Positions 18,906 to 27,831 of a DNA stretch of 64,000 nt are shown here, in pieces; position 1 is the stretch's first letter; each line of letters opens with the position of its first letter. This stretch comes from Vibrio rumoiensis 1S-45 (GTDB lineage: Bacteria > Pseudomonadota > Gammaproteobacteria > Enterobacterales > Vibrionaceae): NCBI RefSeq assembly GCF_000286955.2, contig NZ_AJYK02000115.1, positions 1 through 64,000 on the forward strand, read 5' to 3'. The position numbers and the translations under genes are program-made. Below the pieces are notes generated by a model. It was not told the origin of the DNA and ran no database searches. It saw only the letters and a list, made by a program, of their open reading frames with translations.

Positions 18906-20372
18906 TTAAAAACCCCTCAACTGAATCCGACGTAAGAATTCCGTCATAATGCGATCGTAAAGCAAATCCCCTAACCACAAGTCTTCCACTTTGTTATCAA
19001 TGCTTGGGTTATCGTTCACTTCAATCACATAAACCTGACCATCAATTTCTTTTAAATCAACCCCATATAATCCAGAACCTATCAAGTTTGCCGCTTTTAC
19101 AGCGGTATCCACCACATTTTTTGGCACTTGTTTTAGATCCAGCGTATCAAAGCCACCAGACGTAGTTCTGCCACTATTATGGTGTTGATAAATTTGCCAG
19201 TGACCACGGCTCATGTGGTAACGACATGCATAAATGGCCTGACGATTCATCACCCCAATACGCCAATCAAAATCGGTTGGCATAAAGGCTTGCGCCAAAA
19301 TCAGTGCACTTTTATCAAACAGTTCCGCCGCTTTTTCTTCTAGCGTTGATTCATCGGTGACTTTCACCACCCCAACAGAAAATGCGCCATCTGGAATTTT
19401 AAGTACCAAAGGCAGTTCCATGTGTTCCAATAAGTTCTTTTTCCAATCCGGATCAAAGCCGCGCAAAATCATTGATTTCGGTGCTGGTACTTTATGTCTT
19501 TCCAGCAACTCGGTTAAGAATACTTTATTGGTACACTTCATGATCGATTCAGGATCATCCATCACAACCAAACCTAACTTTTCTGCTCGCTTGGCAAAGC
19601 GATAAGTAAAGTTACTAATGTTAGTGGTGGCGCGAATGAATAAACCATCAAATTCACTCAAGCGTGAAAAATCATCTGCGGTGATCGTTTGTAGGCTCAT
19701 CCCCAAACGGTTAGCCGCTTTTTTAAAACGATTTAAAGCCACAGAATCCGATGGTGGCATCTTTTCTTCAGGATCCACCAGCATCGCTATGTCATAACGA
19801 TATTGCTTACTTGGTTTAGGTGACGTGCGCCAAACTTTATTGGAAAATTGCTCTAATGACTGAGCAAAAACATCTTGTTCTTCATTATTCAAATCTTGGA
19901 ATGGAAAAGGTTTCACCTTCACCAATTGCCAATGTTTGCCATGTTTTTTTAATTCGATATCTAGCACAGGGATCATGAAGTGCTCAAACAAACGACGAGC
20001 GACTTTCTCAAGCCCTTTCACGTTACTGCGACCGAAATAAATTTTGCTCGACACTTGCTCTGCGTCCGAGAAGTATTTATTAAGATCTTGTTCTGGTAGA
20101 GAGATAACAAAAGGCTGATTCACATCATTGATGGTCATGACTCTAGGGATCACTCGATGCCCACGCGCCTCCGCTAACAATGAACAATAATAGCCATTAC
20201 TCATGTAACCATAATCACGGCACAAGTTTAGAACTTGTACGCTTTTATGCTTTTCAGATTTGTCAGAAAGAAAGCTCGGTTGCAGATAAGTATCGACCGT
20301 TACCACTTGATCAGATGGGAAATATTGACGCCAGTCGCTGTCTTTATCAGTCACAATAACAAAATTTGCCAT
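18906..20372 (-). CDS. RimK-like ATP-grasp ligase with RLAN-type N-terminal domain
   Basis: A 488-residue protein of the RimK superfamily, which joins amino acids or peptides through an acyl-phosphate. The N-terminal ~160 residues resemble the RLAN domain found with such ligases; the ATP-grasp module spans about 275-480, with the metal/ATP motif IEVNDNPSID near the end and VLKIPDGAFSVGVVKV as the nucleotide loop. I chose ATG at 20370-20372 (AGAGGT upstream) over a TTG at 20393. It is divergent from a GNAT-C39 fusion; this pairing suggests joint peptide modification. Substrate unknown. Confidence 0.85.
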   Translation of the reverse strand: MANFVIVTDKDSDWRQYFPSDQVVTVDTYLQPSFLSDKSEKHKSVQVLNLCRDYGYMSNGYYCSLLAEARGHRVIPRVMTINDVNQPFVISLPEQDLNKYFSDAEQVSSKIYFGRSNVKGLEKVARRLFEHFMIPVLDIELKKHGKHWQLVKVKPFPFQDLNNEEQDVFAQSLEQFSNKVWRTSPKPSKQYRYDIAMLVDPEEKMPPSDSVALNRFKKAANRLGMSLQTITADDFSRLSEFDGLFIRATTNISNFTYRFAKRAEKLGLVVMDDPESIMKCTNKVFLTELLERHKVPAPKSMILRGFDPDWKKNLLEHMELPLVLKIPDGAFSVGVVKVTDESTLEEKAAELFDKSALILAQAFMPTDFDWRIGVMNRQAIYACRYHMSRGHWQIYQHHNSGRTTSGGFDTLDLKQVPKNVVDTAVKAANLIGSGLYGVDLKEIDGQVYVIEVNDNPSIDNKVEDLWLGDLLYDRIMTEFLRRIQLRGF

Positions 20373-20474
20373 GAATCCATTTACCTCTAGCAAAAAAACA
20401 ATTTGTCGTATCTAATCATTGTGCAGCCTCTTCAATAAGGCTTAGGCAACAATCAAATTAGGTGGGACAGTAAG

Positions 20475-21557
20475 ATGGAATTTCGCCGCGCAACACAACA
20501 AGATTTACCCGCATTAATTGAGCTAGAAAGCCAAGTATTCAGCAGTGACGTAATTGCGCCAAGGCAAATGAAACGCTTTCTTCAATCTCAACATAGCATG
20601 GTATTTATTGCACAACACGAGCAACAAACCGCCGGTTACGCACTACTTCTTTTCCATCAAGGAACACAACTATCACGCCTGTATTCTATTGCGGTTAACC
20701 CGAACTTTCGTGGGCAACAAATCGCTCAGCAATTGGTTGAAATTTGTGAACAATCTGCTTTAGAACAAGGTTCTACAACATTACGCCTAGAAGTCAGAAA
20801 TGACAACATAGCAGCAAAGAATTTATACCTAAAGTTAGGCTATAAACCACTCAAAGTGTTAATTCATTATTATGATGATTTGGCCGATGGTATTCGCATG
20901 CAAAAGCGCTTAACCGCCAGTTTGCCAAAAACCTTATTGCCAATGCCCTTGTATATTCAAACCACGCCTTTTACCTGTGGTGCCGCGTGTTTATTGATGG
21001 CATTTTCCACTTTAAATAAAGCTTTTGAACCCAGCCGAAAAGAAGAATTACAGCTGTGGCGTGAAGCCACCACTATTTTCATGGCGGCAGGTCACGGTGG
21101 ATGTAGCGGACACGGTTTAGCCTTAGCAGCTAAAAAGCGCGGCTTTGAGGTTGAGTTGTGGACACGTTCAGATTCCACACCATTCATTGATAGCGTGCGA
21201 GATAATAATAAAAAAGAAGTGATTGAGATTGTTCATCACGATTTTTGCCAGCAGGCCGATGAACTTGGGATCCATCACATCATCGCCCCACCCAACAATC
21301 AACAAATTGAACATTGGATTGAACAGGGAAAATGTGTGTTGCTATTGATCAGCACCTATCGATTCAATGGTTATAAAGAGCCACATTGGGTGGTGCTATC
21401 TGGTATGAATGAGCAGTTTTTCTTTGTTCATGATCCGCATACTGATGCGAAAAAAGACGTATCATCTTCTGCTTCAATACCAGTGAGTAAAGCAAGCTTG
21501 GCGCAGATCATTGGTTTTGGTAAGCAAAAGCACACAGCGTGTGTGGTGGTCGGGTAA
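20475..21557 (+). CDS. GNAT acetyltransferase fused to a C39-like peptidase domain
   Basis: A 360-residue two-domain protein. Residues 1-145 form a RimI-like GNAT domain with acetyl-CoA loop VNPNFRGQQIAQQLVE and LRLEVRNDNIAAKNLYLKLGY. Residues about 150-360 match the DUF3335 / C39-like family: YIQTTPFTCGAACLLMA holds the Gln and catalytic Cys, and EPHWVVLSG with HDPH supplies His and Asp. It could process or acetylate a peptide together with the divergent RimK-like ligase. No precursor peptide is visible between them. Function is inferred from domains only. Confidence 0.85.
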   Translation: MEFRRATQQDLPALIELESQVFSSDVIAPRQMKRFLQSQHSMVFIAQHEQQTAGYALLLFHQGTQLSRLYSIAVNPNFRGQQIAQQLVEICEQSALEQGSTTLRLEVRNDNIAAKNLYLKLGYKPLKVLIHYYDDLADGIRMQKRLTASLPKTLLPMPLYIQTTPFTCGAACLLMAFSTLNKAFEPSRKEELQLWREATTIFMAAGHGGCSGHGLALAAKKRGFEVELWTRSDSTPFIDSVRDNNKKEVIEIVHHDFCQQADELGIHHIIAPPNNQQIEHWIEQGKCVLLLISTYRFNGYKEPHWVVLSGMNEQFFFVHDPHTDAKKDVSSSASIPVSKASLAQIIGFGKQKHTACVVVG

Positions 21558-21573
21558 CCGTTTTGTAGCTTGA

Positions 21574-21614
21574 CTCGTTGCTCGAAAAACACATCGAGCA
21601 ACGAGAAGTGTAAC
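21574..21614. repeat. 12-bp perfect inverted repeat between convergent genes
   Basis: Arms CTCGTTGCTCGA (21574-21585) and TCGAGCAACGAG (21594-21605) are perfectly complementary with an 8-base loop. The right flank AGAAGTGTAACG resembles the flank of the repeat at 18848-18877. It lies between the ends of the GNAT-C39 and antiporter genes. There is no long T run. Confidence 0.75.
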
Positions 21615-21634
21615 GCCCTAGAATTGAAGTGAAC

Positions 21635-23419
21635 CTATTCCTTAATCAAACTCACGACAGTCCAGCCTTTATCTGTCTTATGTTGGCTGTCAGCAGACAA
21701 TATATGAATAGAGCCTTTAGGATCGATGGTGAACAACGACAAGCGATGCCCATCAACATACTTCATCACATAATCTTCCCAAGCAAACTCTTCACTGAGC
21801 TTAGTATGTTTCACTTCAGCGCCTTGGTTAATAAGACTGGCTAATTTCTTATAGCTAACATCGTCGCCAAACAAAGTTCGACCATGTTTATCTTCAATCA
21901 CGCGATGTTTCTCATGTTGATTGTCTTTCGCTTTACCGTTTAAGAAGAACACACGTCGCTCGCCAAAATCCTTCATAAAGTATTTCGCCACCACAATATT
22001 GAAATGCTTATCTGGCGTAACGGCAATCAAATTACCAATACCAATCAGGTTTAAATACTCTTCAGCATGGCTCGAAATAGGATTACCATAATAGGTTTCT
22101 AAGCCTTGCATACGGGCTTTGCGAATGTAGTCCCAGTTAGAATCGGTGATCACAATTCGATGACCGTATTTCTTCAATGCTAAAGCGATGGTGCGCCCAA
22201 CATCATTAGCACCTACTATTAAATACCCTCGAGGTGAAGGCTCTGAGACTTTCAAGAAATTGGCTAAAGGGCGAGCGGTAATACTTTGCAATACCACGGT
22301 TCCCACGATCACCATAAAGGTTAAAGGAACCAATAATGCCGCTTCTTCCACTCCTTGATTGACCAGCTTAATCGCAAATAATGACGAAATAGAGGCGGCC
22401 ACGATTCCGCGCGGGGCTACCCAAGCAATAAAGAATTTTTCTTTGAAATTTAAACTGCTGCCAATGGTGGCCAAAAAAATGGCTACAGGGCGAGATACCA
22501 ATTGAATAACGGCAAACAGAACAGCAGACCCTACACCAAGCGCGGCAAAGTCACTTAATTCCATACGAGCAGAGAGCATTAAAAACAGCCCGGAGATCAG
22601 CAAGATCGTTAAGTTTTCTTTGAAATGTAGAATATTTTGAATGTTGACGTCTTTGGCATTCGCAAGCCACATCCCCATGACTGTAACGGCTAATAATCCC
22701 GATTCTGATTCTAAATAATTAGAGATGGAGAAGACTCCCAAAACTAATGTCAGTACAGCGAAAGGTTGCAGATATTCAGGCAATAAACGACGACGTAATA
22801 TTTGAGCTAAAAACGCTCCTGCTAAAGCGCCAAATACAATACCGATTAATAGGATAAGGCCAAAGATTTCAAAGCTATGCATCTTGCTACTGGAGACAAT
22901 AAACTCATACACGATGACGATGAATAATGCGCCAATCGGGTCGATTAGGATGCCTTCCCAACGTAATATATTGGCCAGTTTTGCTTGCGGTCGAACCGTT
23001 CTCAGTAATGGCACTACCACGGTTGGCCCAGTCACCACGGTTAAACTGCCGAACAATAATGCAAGCGGCCAGCTAAAGTCGAGAATATAAAAAGTGAATA
23101 CGCTGGTTATTGCCCATGTCACTAATGCACCGATAGTGACAATATTAATGACGGTTCGGTTTACGCCTCTAATTTCTTTTAAATTTAAGGTTAAACTGCC
23201 CTCAAATAAAATGACGGCTACTGCTAATGAAATGAGTGGAAATAACAACTCGCCAAACATGTCATTTGGCTGAAAGATGTGGGTAATTGGCCCAATAATA
23301 AAACCTGCGATCAATAAAAATAAAATCGCAGGCAGTTTCATCCGCCAAGCAAGCCACTGACAACCTAACCCAACTAAACCAACTGCCGCCAGCATCAAGC
23401 CAATTTGTTCTTCTTGCAT
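21635..23419 (-). CDS. CPA1-type Na+(K+)/H+ antiporter with TrkA-N domain
   Basis: A 594-residue inner-membrane cation/proton antiporter. About 12-13 hydrophobic segments span residues 1-400, with the family motifs LFGSLTVVTGPTVVVPLL and WEGILIDPIGALFIV (ND/DP-type ion-site region). A Rossmann TrkA-N regulatory domain (about 410-525) begins RGYLIVGANDVGRTIALAL, followed by a C-terminal domain. The fused RCK-like module suggests gating by NAD(H) or nucleotides. Likely role is pH and salt homeostasis, typical of marine vibrios. The transported cation cannot be decided from sequence. Confidence 0.88.
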   Translation of the reverse strand: MQEEQIGLMLAAVGLVGLGCQWLAWRMKLPAILFLLIAGFIIGPITHIFQPNDMFGELLFPLISLAVAVILFEGSLTLNLKEIRGVNRTVINIVTIGALVTWAITSVFTFYILDFSWPLALLFGSLTVVTGPTVVVPLLRTVRPQAKLANILRWEGILIDPIGALFIVIVYEFIVSSSKMHSFEIFGLILLIGIVFGALAGAFLAQILRRRLLPEYLQPFAVLTLVLGVFSISNYLESESGLLAVTVMGMWLANAKDVNIQNILHFKENLTILLISGLFLMLSARMELSDFAALGVGSAVLFAVIQLVSRPVAIFLATIGSSLNFKEKFFIAWVAPRGIVAASISSLFAIKLVNQGVEEAALLVPLTFMVIVGTVVLQSITARPLANFLKVSEPSPRGYLIVGANDVGRTIALALKKYGHRIVITDSNWDYIRKARMQGLETYYGNPISSHAEEYLNLIGIGNLIAVTPDKHFNIVVAKYFMKDFGERRVFFLNGKAKDNQHEKHRVIEDKHGRTLFGDDVSYKKLASLINQGAEVKHTKLSEEFAWEDYVMKYVDGHRLSLFTIDPKGSIHILSADSQHKTDKGWTVVSLIKE

Positions 23420-23554
23420 AGTGCCCTTTACGCCTTTGTCGTTTTGCCAATTAAAGCGAGTGATTACAACCCATAGTTAGCCGACTACGCTAATTTTAAC
23501 TCAGTTAAGGGATAAAATATGGAATAACGTGGCTTTAATTACTTTAATTTGAGG

Positions 23555-23932
23555 TTACTTATTCAGTTGGCTATCGCTCCAACCGCGCTGCCATTCCATT
23601 CTGAATTTTTGAGAATCAGGGGTACCTTCACACACTCCTTCATAGTAATTACCACTTAAACCAATTTGATAAGCATGGTTAGGGTTACAATATTCTTTCA
23701 CACCTTTTAAGTAACCTTGTGCGTAGTCGTTAACATTGACGGTATCATAACCTTTGAAGTCGCCAGCAGTACGGTGTGGTTTACCTTTTACGCCATCAGA
23801 ATACCCCACAGATGTCCAATCCCCTGCTTTCGCGTAATCTTCAGACGTATTAGCGCAAGCGGTTAAAGCGAGCACGCAACAAATAACGGCTGCTTTCTTT
23901 GTCCACTTTATTTCAATGTTTTTCATCTTCAT
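23555..23932 (-). CDS. DUF2799 family lipoprotein
   Basis: A 125-residue predicted lipoprotein: positive N-terminus, hydrophobic stretch and lipobox LTAC with the lipidated Cys at residue 26. The mature part is rich in Tyr, Gly and Asp with repeated GY/GL motifs (SVGYSDGVKG, YAQGYLKGVKEYC, YEGVCEGT), typical of DUF2799. Two further Cys in the mature domain could form a disulfide. Function is unknown. The start could be residue 1 or residue 3. It is divergent from the transporter at 24161. Confidence 0.8.
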   Translation of the reverse strand: MKMKNIEIKWTKKAAVICCVLALTACANTSEDYAKAGDWTSVGYSDGVKGKPHRTAGDFKGYDTVNVNDYAQGYLKGVKEYCNPNHAYQIGLSGNYYEGVCEGTPDSQKFRMEWQRGWSDSQLNK

Positions 23933-24031
23933 AACATCCCTTAATGATTGTTCTTATTTGTAATATTCCCACAACTATTACACAGGTCACATTCATTGCA
24001 AACCAAAACCCCACCATTATTCTCACTAAAA

Positions 24032-24079
24032 ACCACTTACTGTCTTCTGTAACCACTCAATTTGATATGTAACCGCTCA
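24032..24079 (+). promoter_or_regulatory. Triple BtsR-type operator upstream of the CstA-family transporter
   Basis: Three direct repeats ACCACTTA (24032-24039), ACCACTCA (24052-24059) and ACCGCTCA (24072-24079) recur every 20 bp. The E. coli BtsR motif is two copies of ACC(G/A)CT(C/T)A. A possible -10, TATTAT at 24115-24120, lies about 36 bp downstream without a good -35, as expected of an activator-dependent promoter. LytTR regulators bind such phased repeats on one face of the helix. Confidence 0.8.
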
Positions 24080-24160
24080 CTGAAATGTTACATGCTTGTT
24101 ATTTAGCTCAGTCTTATTATATGCCCTGAATTTAAAACCACCTTGAACAGGACAATAATT

Positions 24161-25654
24161 ATGATGATGTTCCTTTTTTGTGTAGCGGCCCTTATTGCTG
24201 GCTACTTTATTTACGGAGCTTTCGTTGAAAAAGTTTTTGGCATTAAAGAAAACCGTACTACTCCCGCTTTTTCAAAACAAGACGGTGTGGATTACGTTCC
24301 AATGTCGAACAAGAAAGTCTACTTAGTTCAACTATTAAATATTGCTGGTGTCGGTCCAATTTTTGGCCCAATCATGGGTGCCCTTTACGGCCCTGCGGCG
24401 ATGTTATGGATTGTATTAGGCTGTATTTTTGCAGGCGCAGTGCACGATTACTTCTCAGGTATGCTATCCATTCGTAATGGTGGCGCATCTGTACCAACGA
24501 TTACTGGCCGCTACTTAGGTAAGGGCGCTAAACACTTTATGAACGTGTTTGCGATTGTATTGTTACTTTTAGTTGGTGTGGTATTCGTATCTGCACCAGC
24601 TGGCATGATCACCAATCTCGTCAATGAACAAACCAGTGCCACGGTTTCTATGGGTACCATGGTGGTGATTATCTTCGCTTACTACATTTTAGCCACTGTT
24701 GTTCCGGTTGATAAAATTATTGGTCGTTTTTATCCATTATTTGGCGCTTTACTGATTTTCATGTCTGTTGGTTTAATCAGTGCGATTGCCTTCTCAACCG
24801 ATCATGCCATTTTAGCCGGTTACAAATTTAGTGATATGTTCACCAACATGAACCCTAATGATCTACCTCTTTGGCCTGCTTTGTTTATCACTATCGCTTG
24901 TGGGGCTATTTCTGGTTTCCACGCAACTCAATCACCATTGATGGCTCGTTGTTTAGAAAATGAAAAGAATGGTCGTTTTGTATTCTTCGGTGCCATGATA
25001 GGAGAAGGTGTTATCGCATTAATTTGGTGTGCGATTGCCTTATCTTTCTTTGGCTCAATGGACGCGTTAAGTGATGCAGTTGCTAATGGTGGCCCTGGTA
25101 ATGTTGTTTACTCATCATCATTTGGCTTATTGGGTGTATTTGGCGGTATTATTGCTTTCTTAGGCGTTGTTATTCTTCCAATTACCTCTGGCGACACGGC
25201 ATTCCGCTCAAGCCGTTTAATCTTGGCTGAATATTTCAACATGGAACAAAAGACGTTAAAGAATCGCTTACTAATGGCAATGCCATTGTTCGTCGTGGGT
25301 GGTATTTTAACTCAAGTCGACTTTGCAATTATCTGGCGCTACTTCGGATTTGCTAACCAAATGACAGCAGTAATGATGTTATGGACCGCTTCAGCTTACT
25401 TACTACGCTTCAATAAACTGCATTGGATAACGACCATTCCAGCCATGTTTATGACCACGGTTTGTATCACCTTTATCTTAAACAGCAGCACGCTAGGTTT
25501 TGGATTACCGATGCAGTTGTCAACGATTGTGGGTATAGTTGCGATGCTCTTCATTACTGGTTACGTGATTAAAATATCAAAAGGTAAAGGCGATCCAGAG
25601 TTCGACCAAGCCGAAGAAGATAAATTAAACGTTAAGCCAGAAACGGCTCAATAA
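24161..25654 (+). CDS. cstA: CstA/BtsT-family transporter (likely pyruvate)
   Basis: A 497-residue polytopic inner-membrane protein of the carbon-starvation CstA family, with about 13 hydrophobic segments. Family motifs include LLNIAGVGPIFGPIMGALYG and GCIFAGAVHDYFSGMLSIRNGG near the N-terminus. It is the short form: E. coli CstA and BtsT are about 700 residues. The start is ATG 24161 (AGGA 8 bases upstream) and not the in-frame TTG at 24143. E. coli members import pyruvate or peptides. Because BtsR-type repeats lie upstream and btsSR is nearby, pyruvate uptake is the best inference. Confidence 0.88.
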   Translation: MMMFLFCVAALIAGYFIYGAFVEKVFGIKENRTTPAFSKQDGVDYVPMSNKKVYLVQLLNIAGVGPIFGPIMGALYGPAAMLWIVLGCIFAGAVHDYFSGMLSIRNGGASVPTITGRYLGKGAKHFMNVFAIVLLLLVGVVFVSAPAGMITNLVNEQTSATVSMGTMVVIIFAYYILATVVPVDKIIGRFYPLFGALLIFMSVGLISAIAFSTDHAILAGYKFSDMFTNMNPNDLPLWPALFITIACGAISGFHATQSPLMARCLENEKNGRFVFFGAMIGEGVIALIWCAIALSFFGSMDALSDAVANGGPGNVVYSSSFGLLGVFGGIIAFLGVVILPITSGDTAFRSSRLILAEYFNMEQKTLKNRLLMAMPLFVVGGILTQVDFAIIWRYFGFANQMTAVMMLWTASAYLLRFNKLHWITTIPAMFMTTVCITFILNSSTLGFGLPMQLSTIVGIVAMLFITGYVIKISKGKGDPEFDQAEEDKLNVKPETAQ

Positions 25655-25659
25655 TACGA

Positions 25660-25760
25660 TTCGGACGCTACTCGCGTGAAAAAGAAAAAGGTCGGTGGAT
25701 TATTTATCCATCGACCTTTCTTTTTATCTTTTTTGAATGACGAGTAACGGCGTTTCCGAA
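25660..25760. terminator. Bidirectional terminator nested in a larger inverted repeat
   Basis: A 14-bp stem (25687-25700 with 25706-25719, one G-T) has A-rich and T-rich flanks on both sides, so it can end both cstA and ispH. Outer arms TTCGGA...TACTCG (25660-25674) and CGAGTA...TCCGAA (25741-25760) form an imperfect enclosing repeat with a different internal spacing. Confidence 0.85.
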
Positions 25761-25765
25761 ATCCT

Positions 25766-26722
25766 TTAATCTACATTCTTTATTTGCAGCTCTTTTGGCA
25801 CTTCAAAGAACATATTTTCTTCGCGACCTAACACTTCTTCAACTTCAGTGGCGCCAAGATCTTGAATACGAGCAATAATTTGATTCACTAATTCTTCTGG
25901 CGCAGATGCCCCAGCGGTTACACCAACTTTTACTTTGCCATCAAACCACTTAGGATCAATGTCTTCAGGGCAATCAGTTAAGTAACCTGGAGTGCCGAGT
26001 TTCTCTGCTAATTCTTTAAGGCGAGTTGAGTTAGACGAGTTTTTAGACCCTACGACCACCATCACATCCACATCACCGGCTAAAATACGCACCGCATCTT
26101 GACGATTTTGAGTTGCGTAACAAATGTCGTCTTTTCGCGGCCCTTGAATTTTAGGGAACGTTTTACGCAATTCATCAATCACATCGGAAGTTTCGTCTAC
26201 CGATAAGGTCGTTTGGCTAACATAGTGTAAGTTGGTCGGATCTTTAACCACTAAGTGAGCGACATCTTCAGGGCGCTCCACTAAGTACATACCCCCGGTA
26301 GTACTGGCATATTGCCCCATTGTTCCTTCAACTTCAGGGTGACCAGCATGACCAATTAATACCACTTCCATATTTTTACGGCTCGCGCGCGCGACTTCCA
26401 TATGAACCTTGGTTACTAATGGGCAAGTCGCATCGAACACTGTTAATTGACGTTCCTTTGCCTCTAGACGAACCGCTTGCGATACACCATGTGCCGAGAA
26501 GATAACGATATTGTCATCAGGCACTTCCGAGAGCTCTTCAACAAATACCGCACCACGTTGCTTTAATCCTTCAACCACAAAACGGTTATGCACGACTTCA
26601 TGGCGCACATAAATAGGTGGCTGATACATTTCTAATGCACGTTCGACAATGCTAATTGCACGATCAACACCGGCACAAAAGCCTCGAGGATTGGCTAATA
26701 AAATTTTCATGTTTTGAGTCAT
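25766..26722 (-). CDS. ispH: IspH, HMBPP reductase (isoprenoid MEP pathway)
   Basis: IspH reduces HMBPP to IPP and DMAPP using a [4Fe-4S] cluster, the last step of the MEP pathway. The 318-residue protein begins [19 protein letters not shown], giving the first cluster Cys, with further Cys in [12 protein letters not shown] and in TDCPEDID. Catalytic region motifs [10 protein letters not shown] and [11 protein letters not shown] are present. Start at 26722 (MTQNMKILL) or at the internal Met (26710) cannot be resolved, since ribosome sites are weak. It follows fkpB on the same strand. Confidence 0.96.
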   Translation of the reverse strand: MTQNMKILLANPRGFCAGVDRAISIVERALEMYQPPIYVRHEVVHNRFVVEGLKQRGAVFVEELSEVPDDNIVIFSAHGVSQAVRLEAKERQLTVFDATCPLVTKVHMEVARASRKNMEVVLIGHAGHPEVEGTMGQYASTTGGMYLVERPEDVAHLVVKDPTNLHYVSQTTLSVDETSDVIDELRKTFPKIQGPRKDDICYATQNRQDAVRILAGDVDVMVVVGSKNSSNSTRLKELAEKLGTPGYLTDCPEDIDPKWFDGKVKVGVTAGASAPEELVNQIIARIQDLGATEVEEVLGREENMFFEVPKELQIKNVD

Positions 26723-26795
26723 CTCTTAGTATCGCAAAAGCGTCCGTTAATGGCGCTATTCTACCTATAACCTTCTCTCTGACAACCGATAGATG

Positions 26796-27224
26796 TTATT
26801 CGACGTTTAAAATTTCCACATCAAAGATCACATCTTGTCCAGATAAAGGATGATTAAAGTCAACCGTGACGGATTCGCCAGAAATCTCAGAAATGATCCC
26901 TGGGATCTCCATTCCCTCAGGCCCATTAAATGCCATAATGGTACCGACTTCTAATTCTTGTCCACTAAAACGACTGCGATCCATGTGATGAATACTGTCT
27001 GGATTTGGTAAACCAAATGCATCTTTCGCTTGTAGTTCAATCGCTTTGTTATCACCGATTGTCAATCCAATCAGACATTGCTCAAAATTAGGACTTAAAC
27101 TGCCATCACCCATAGAAAATTTGGCAGGCTTTCCCATATTGTGGGTACTATCGGCCACGGATCCATCTTTTAGTTTAATGGTAAAATGCAGAGTCACTAC
27201 GCTATTTTCAGTAATTATTGACAC
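26796..27224 (-). CDS. fkpB: FkpB (SlpA), FKBP-type peptidyl-prolyl isomerase
   Basis: A 142-residue short FKBP with an insert-in-flap domain, the SlpA/FkpB type. It shows LHFTIKLKDGSVADST and LIGLTIGDNKAIELQAKDAFG, and VDFNHPLSGQDVIFDVEIL near the end. It likely acts as a cytosolic proline isomerase and holdase. It lies between lspA and ispH exactly as in the E. coli ileS-lspA-fkpB-ispH operon, but here a terminator-like hairpin precedes it, suggesting an additional promoter. Confidence 0.93.
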   Translation of the reverse strand: MSIITENSVVTLHFTIKLKDGSVADSTHNMGKPAKFSMGDGSLSPNFEQCLIGLTIGDNKAIELQAKDAFGLPNPDSIHHMDRSRFSGQELEVGTIMAFNGPEGMEIPGIISEISGESVTVDFNHPLSGQDVIFDVEILNVE

Positions 27225-27268
27225 ACAATATCCTTATTTTTGTAATTTTAATTCGAGTTTTGAGTATA

Positions 27269-27301
27269 TAAAAAAGCGCCAATGGAAAAACCAATGGCGC
27301 T
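27269..27301 (-). terminator. Terminator after lspA
   Basis: Stem 27275-27285 with 27291-27301 (one mismatch) and a loop of five A/T, followed on the minus strand by six T. It lies between lspA and fkpB, genes that form one operon in E. coli. Confidence 0.78.
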
Positions 27302-27326
27302 AATAAACTGAGGCTTGAGTAACGAA

Positions 27327-27830
27327 TTAGTCTTGTGGTTGTTCTTTTTTAGAACGAAAGCCATCAAGCACAATCATTACCGCGCCAATACAAATGGCGG
27401 AATCGGCCAAGTTAAATGCAGGCCAATGGTAGTTACCCCAAAAGAAATCAAGGTAGTCCACGACAAATCCATGCACCAAGCGATCAAATACGTTACCTAA
27501 GGCTCCGCCAATCACTAAGGCATAAGCTACGTTATTCCAACTTTCTTTGGCCGGAAGCTTACGCATCCAAACCATCAACATTGCACTGACGGCAAACGCA
27601 ATACCGGAAAATAACCAGCGTTGCCAACCTTGTTGATCGCTTAAAAAGCTAAACGCAGCACCAAGATTATGCACATACAATAAGTTAAAAAATGGTAACA
27701 CTTCGATACGGTTTACCCAACCGTATCCCATGTTATTCATCACAACTAACTTAATGCCAATGTCAAAGCAGAACACAACTGCCGCTAGCCAAAGCCAGCG
27801 CAGTCCTGTTTGTTTAAATAAGCTCACCAT
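27327..27830 (-). CDS. lspA: LspA, prolipoprotein signal peptidase II
   Basis: LspA removes the signal peptide of lipid-modified prolipoproteins in the inner membrane. With ATG at 27828-27830 the protein has 167 residues, starts [15 protein letters not shown] like E. coli LspA, and begins one base after the ileS stop. Four hydrophobic segments and the two catalytic Asp motifs ([18 protein letters not shown] and [11 protein letters not shown]) are visible. An in-frame extension to 27866 overlaps ileS and is unlikely. It acts on BamD and the DUF2799 lipoprotein seen in this window. Confidence 0.95.
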   Translation of the reverse strand: MVSLFKQTGLRWLWLAAVVFCFDIGIKLVVMNNMGYGWVNRIEVLPFFNLLYVHNLGAAFSFLSDQQGWQRWLFSGIAFAVSAMLMVWMRKLPAKESWNNVAYALVIGGALGNVFDRLVHGFVVDYLDFFWGNYHWPAFNLADSAICIGAVMIVLDGFRSKKEQPQD

Positions 27831-27831
27831 A

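Noticed and set aside
20373-20393. TTG start for the RimK-like gene
   Set aside because: ATG at 20372 has AGAGGT upstream and fits the family N-terminus better.
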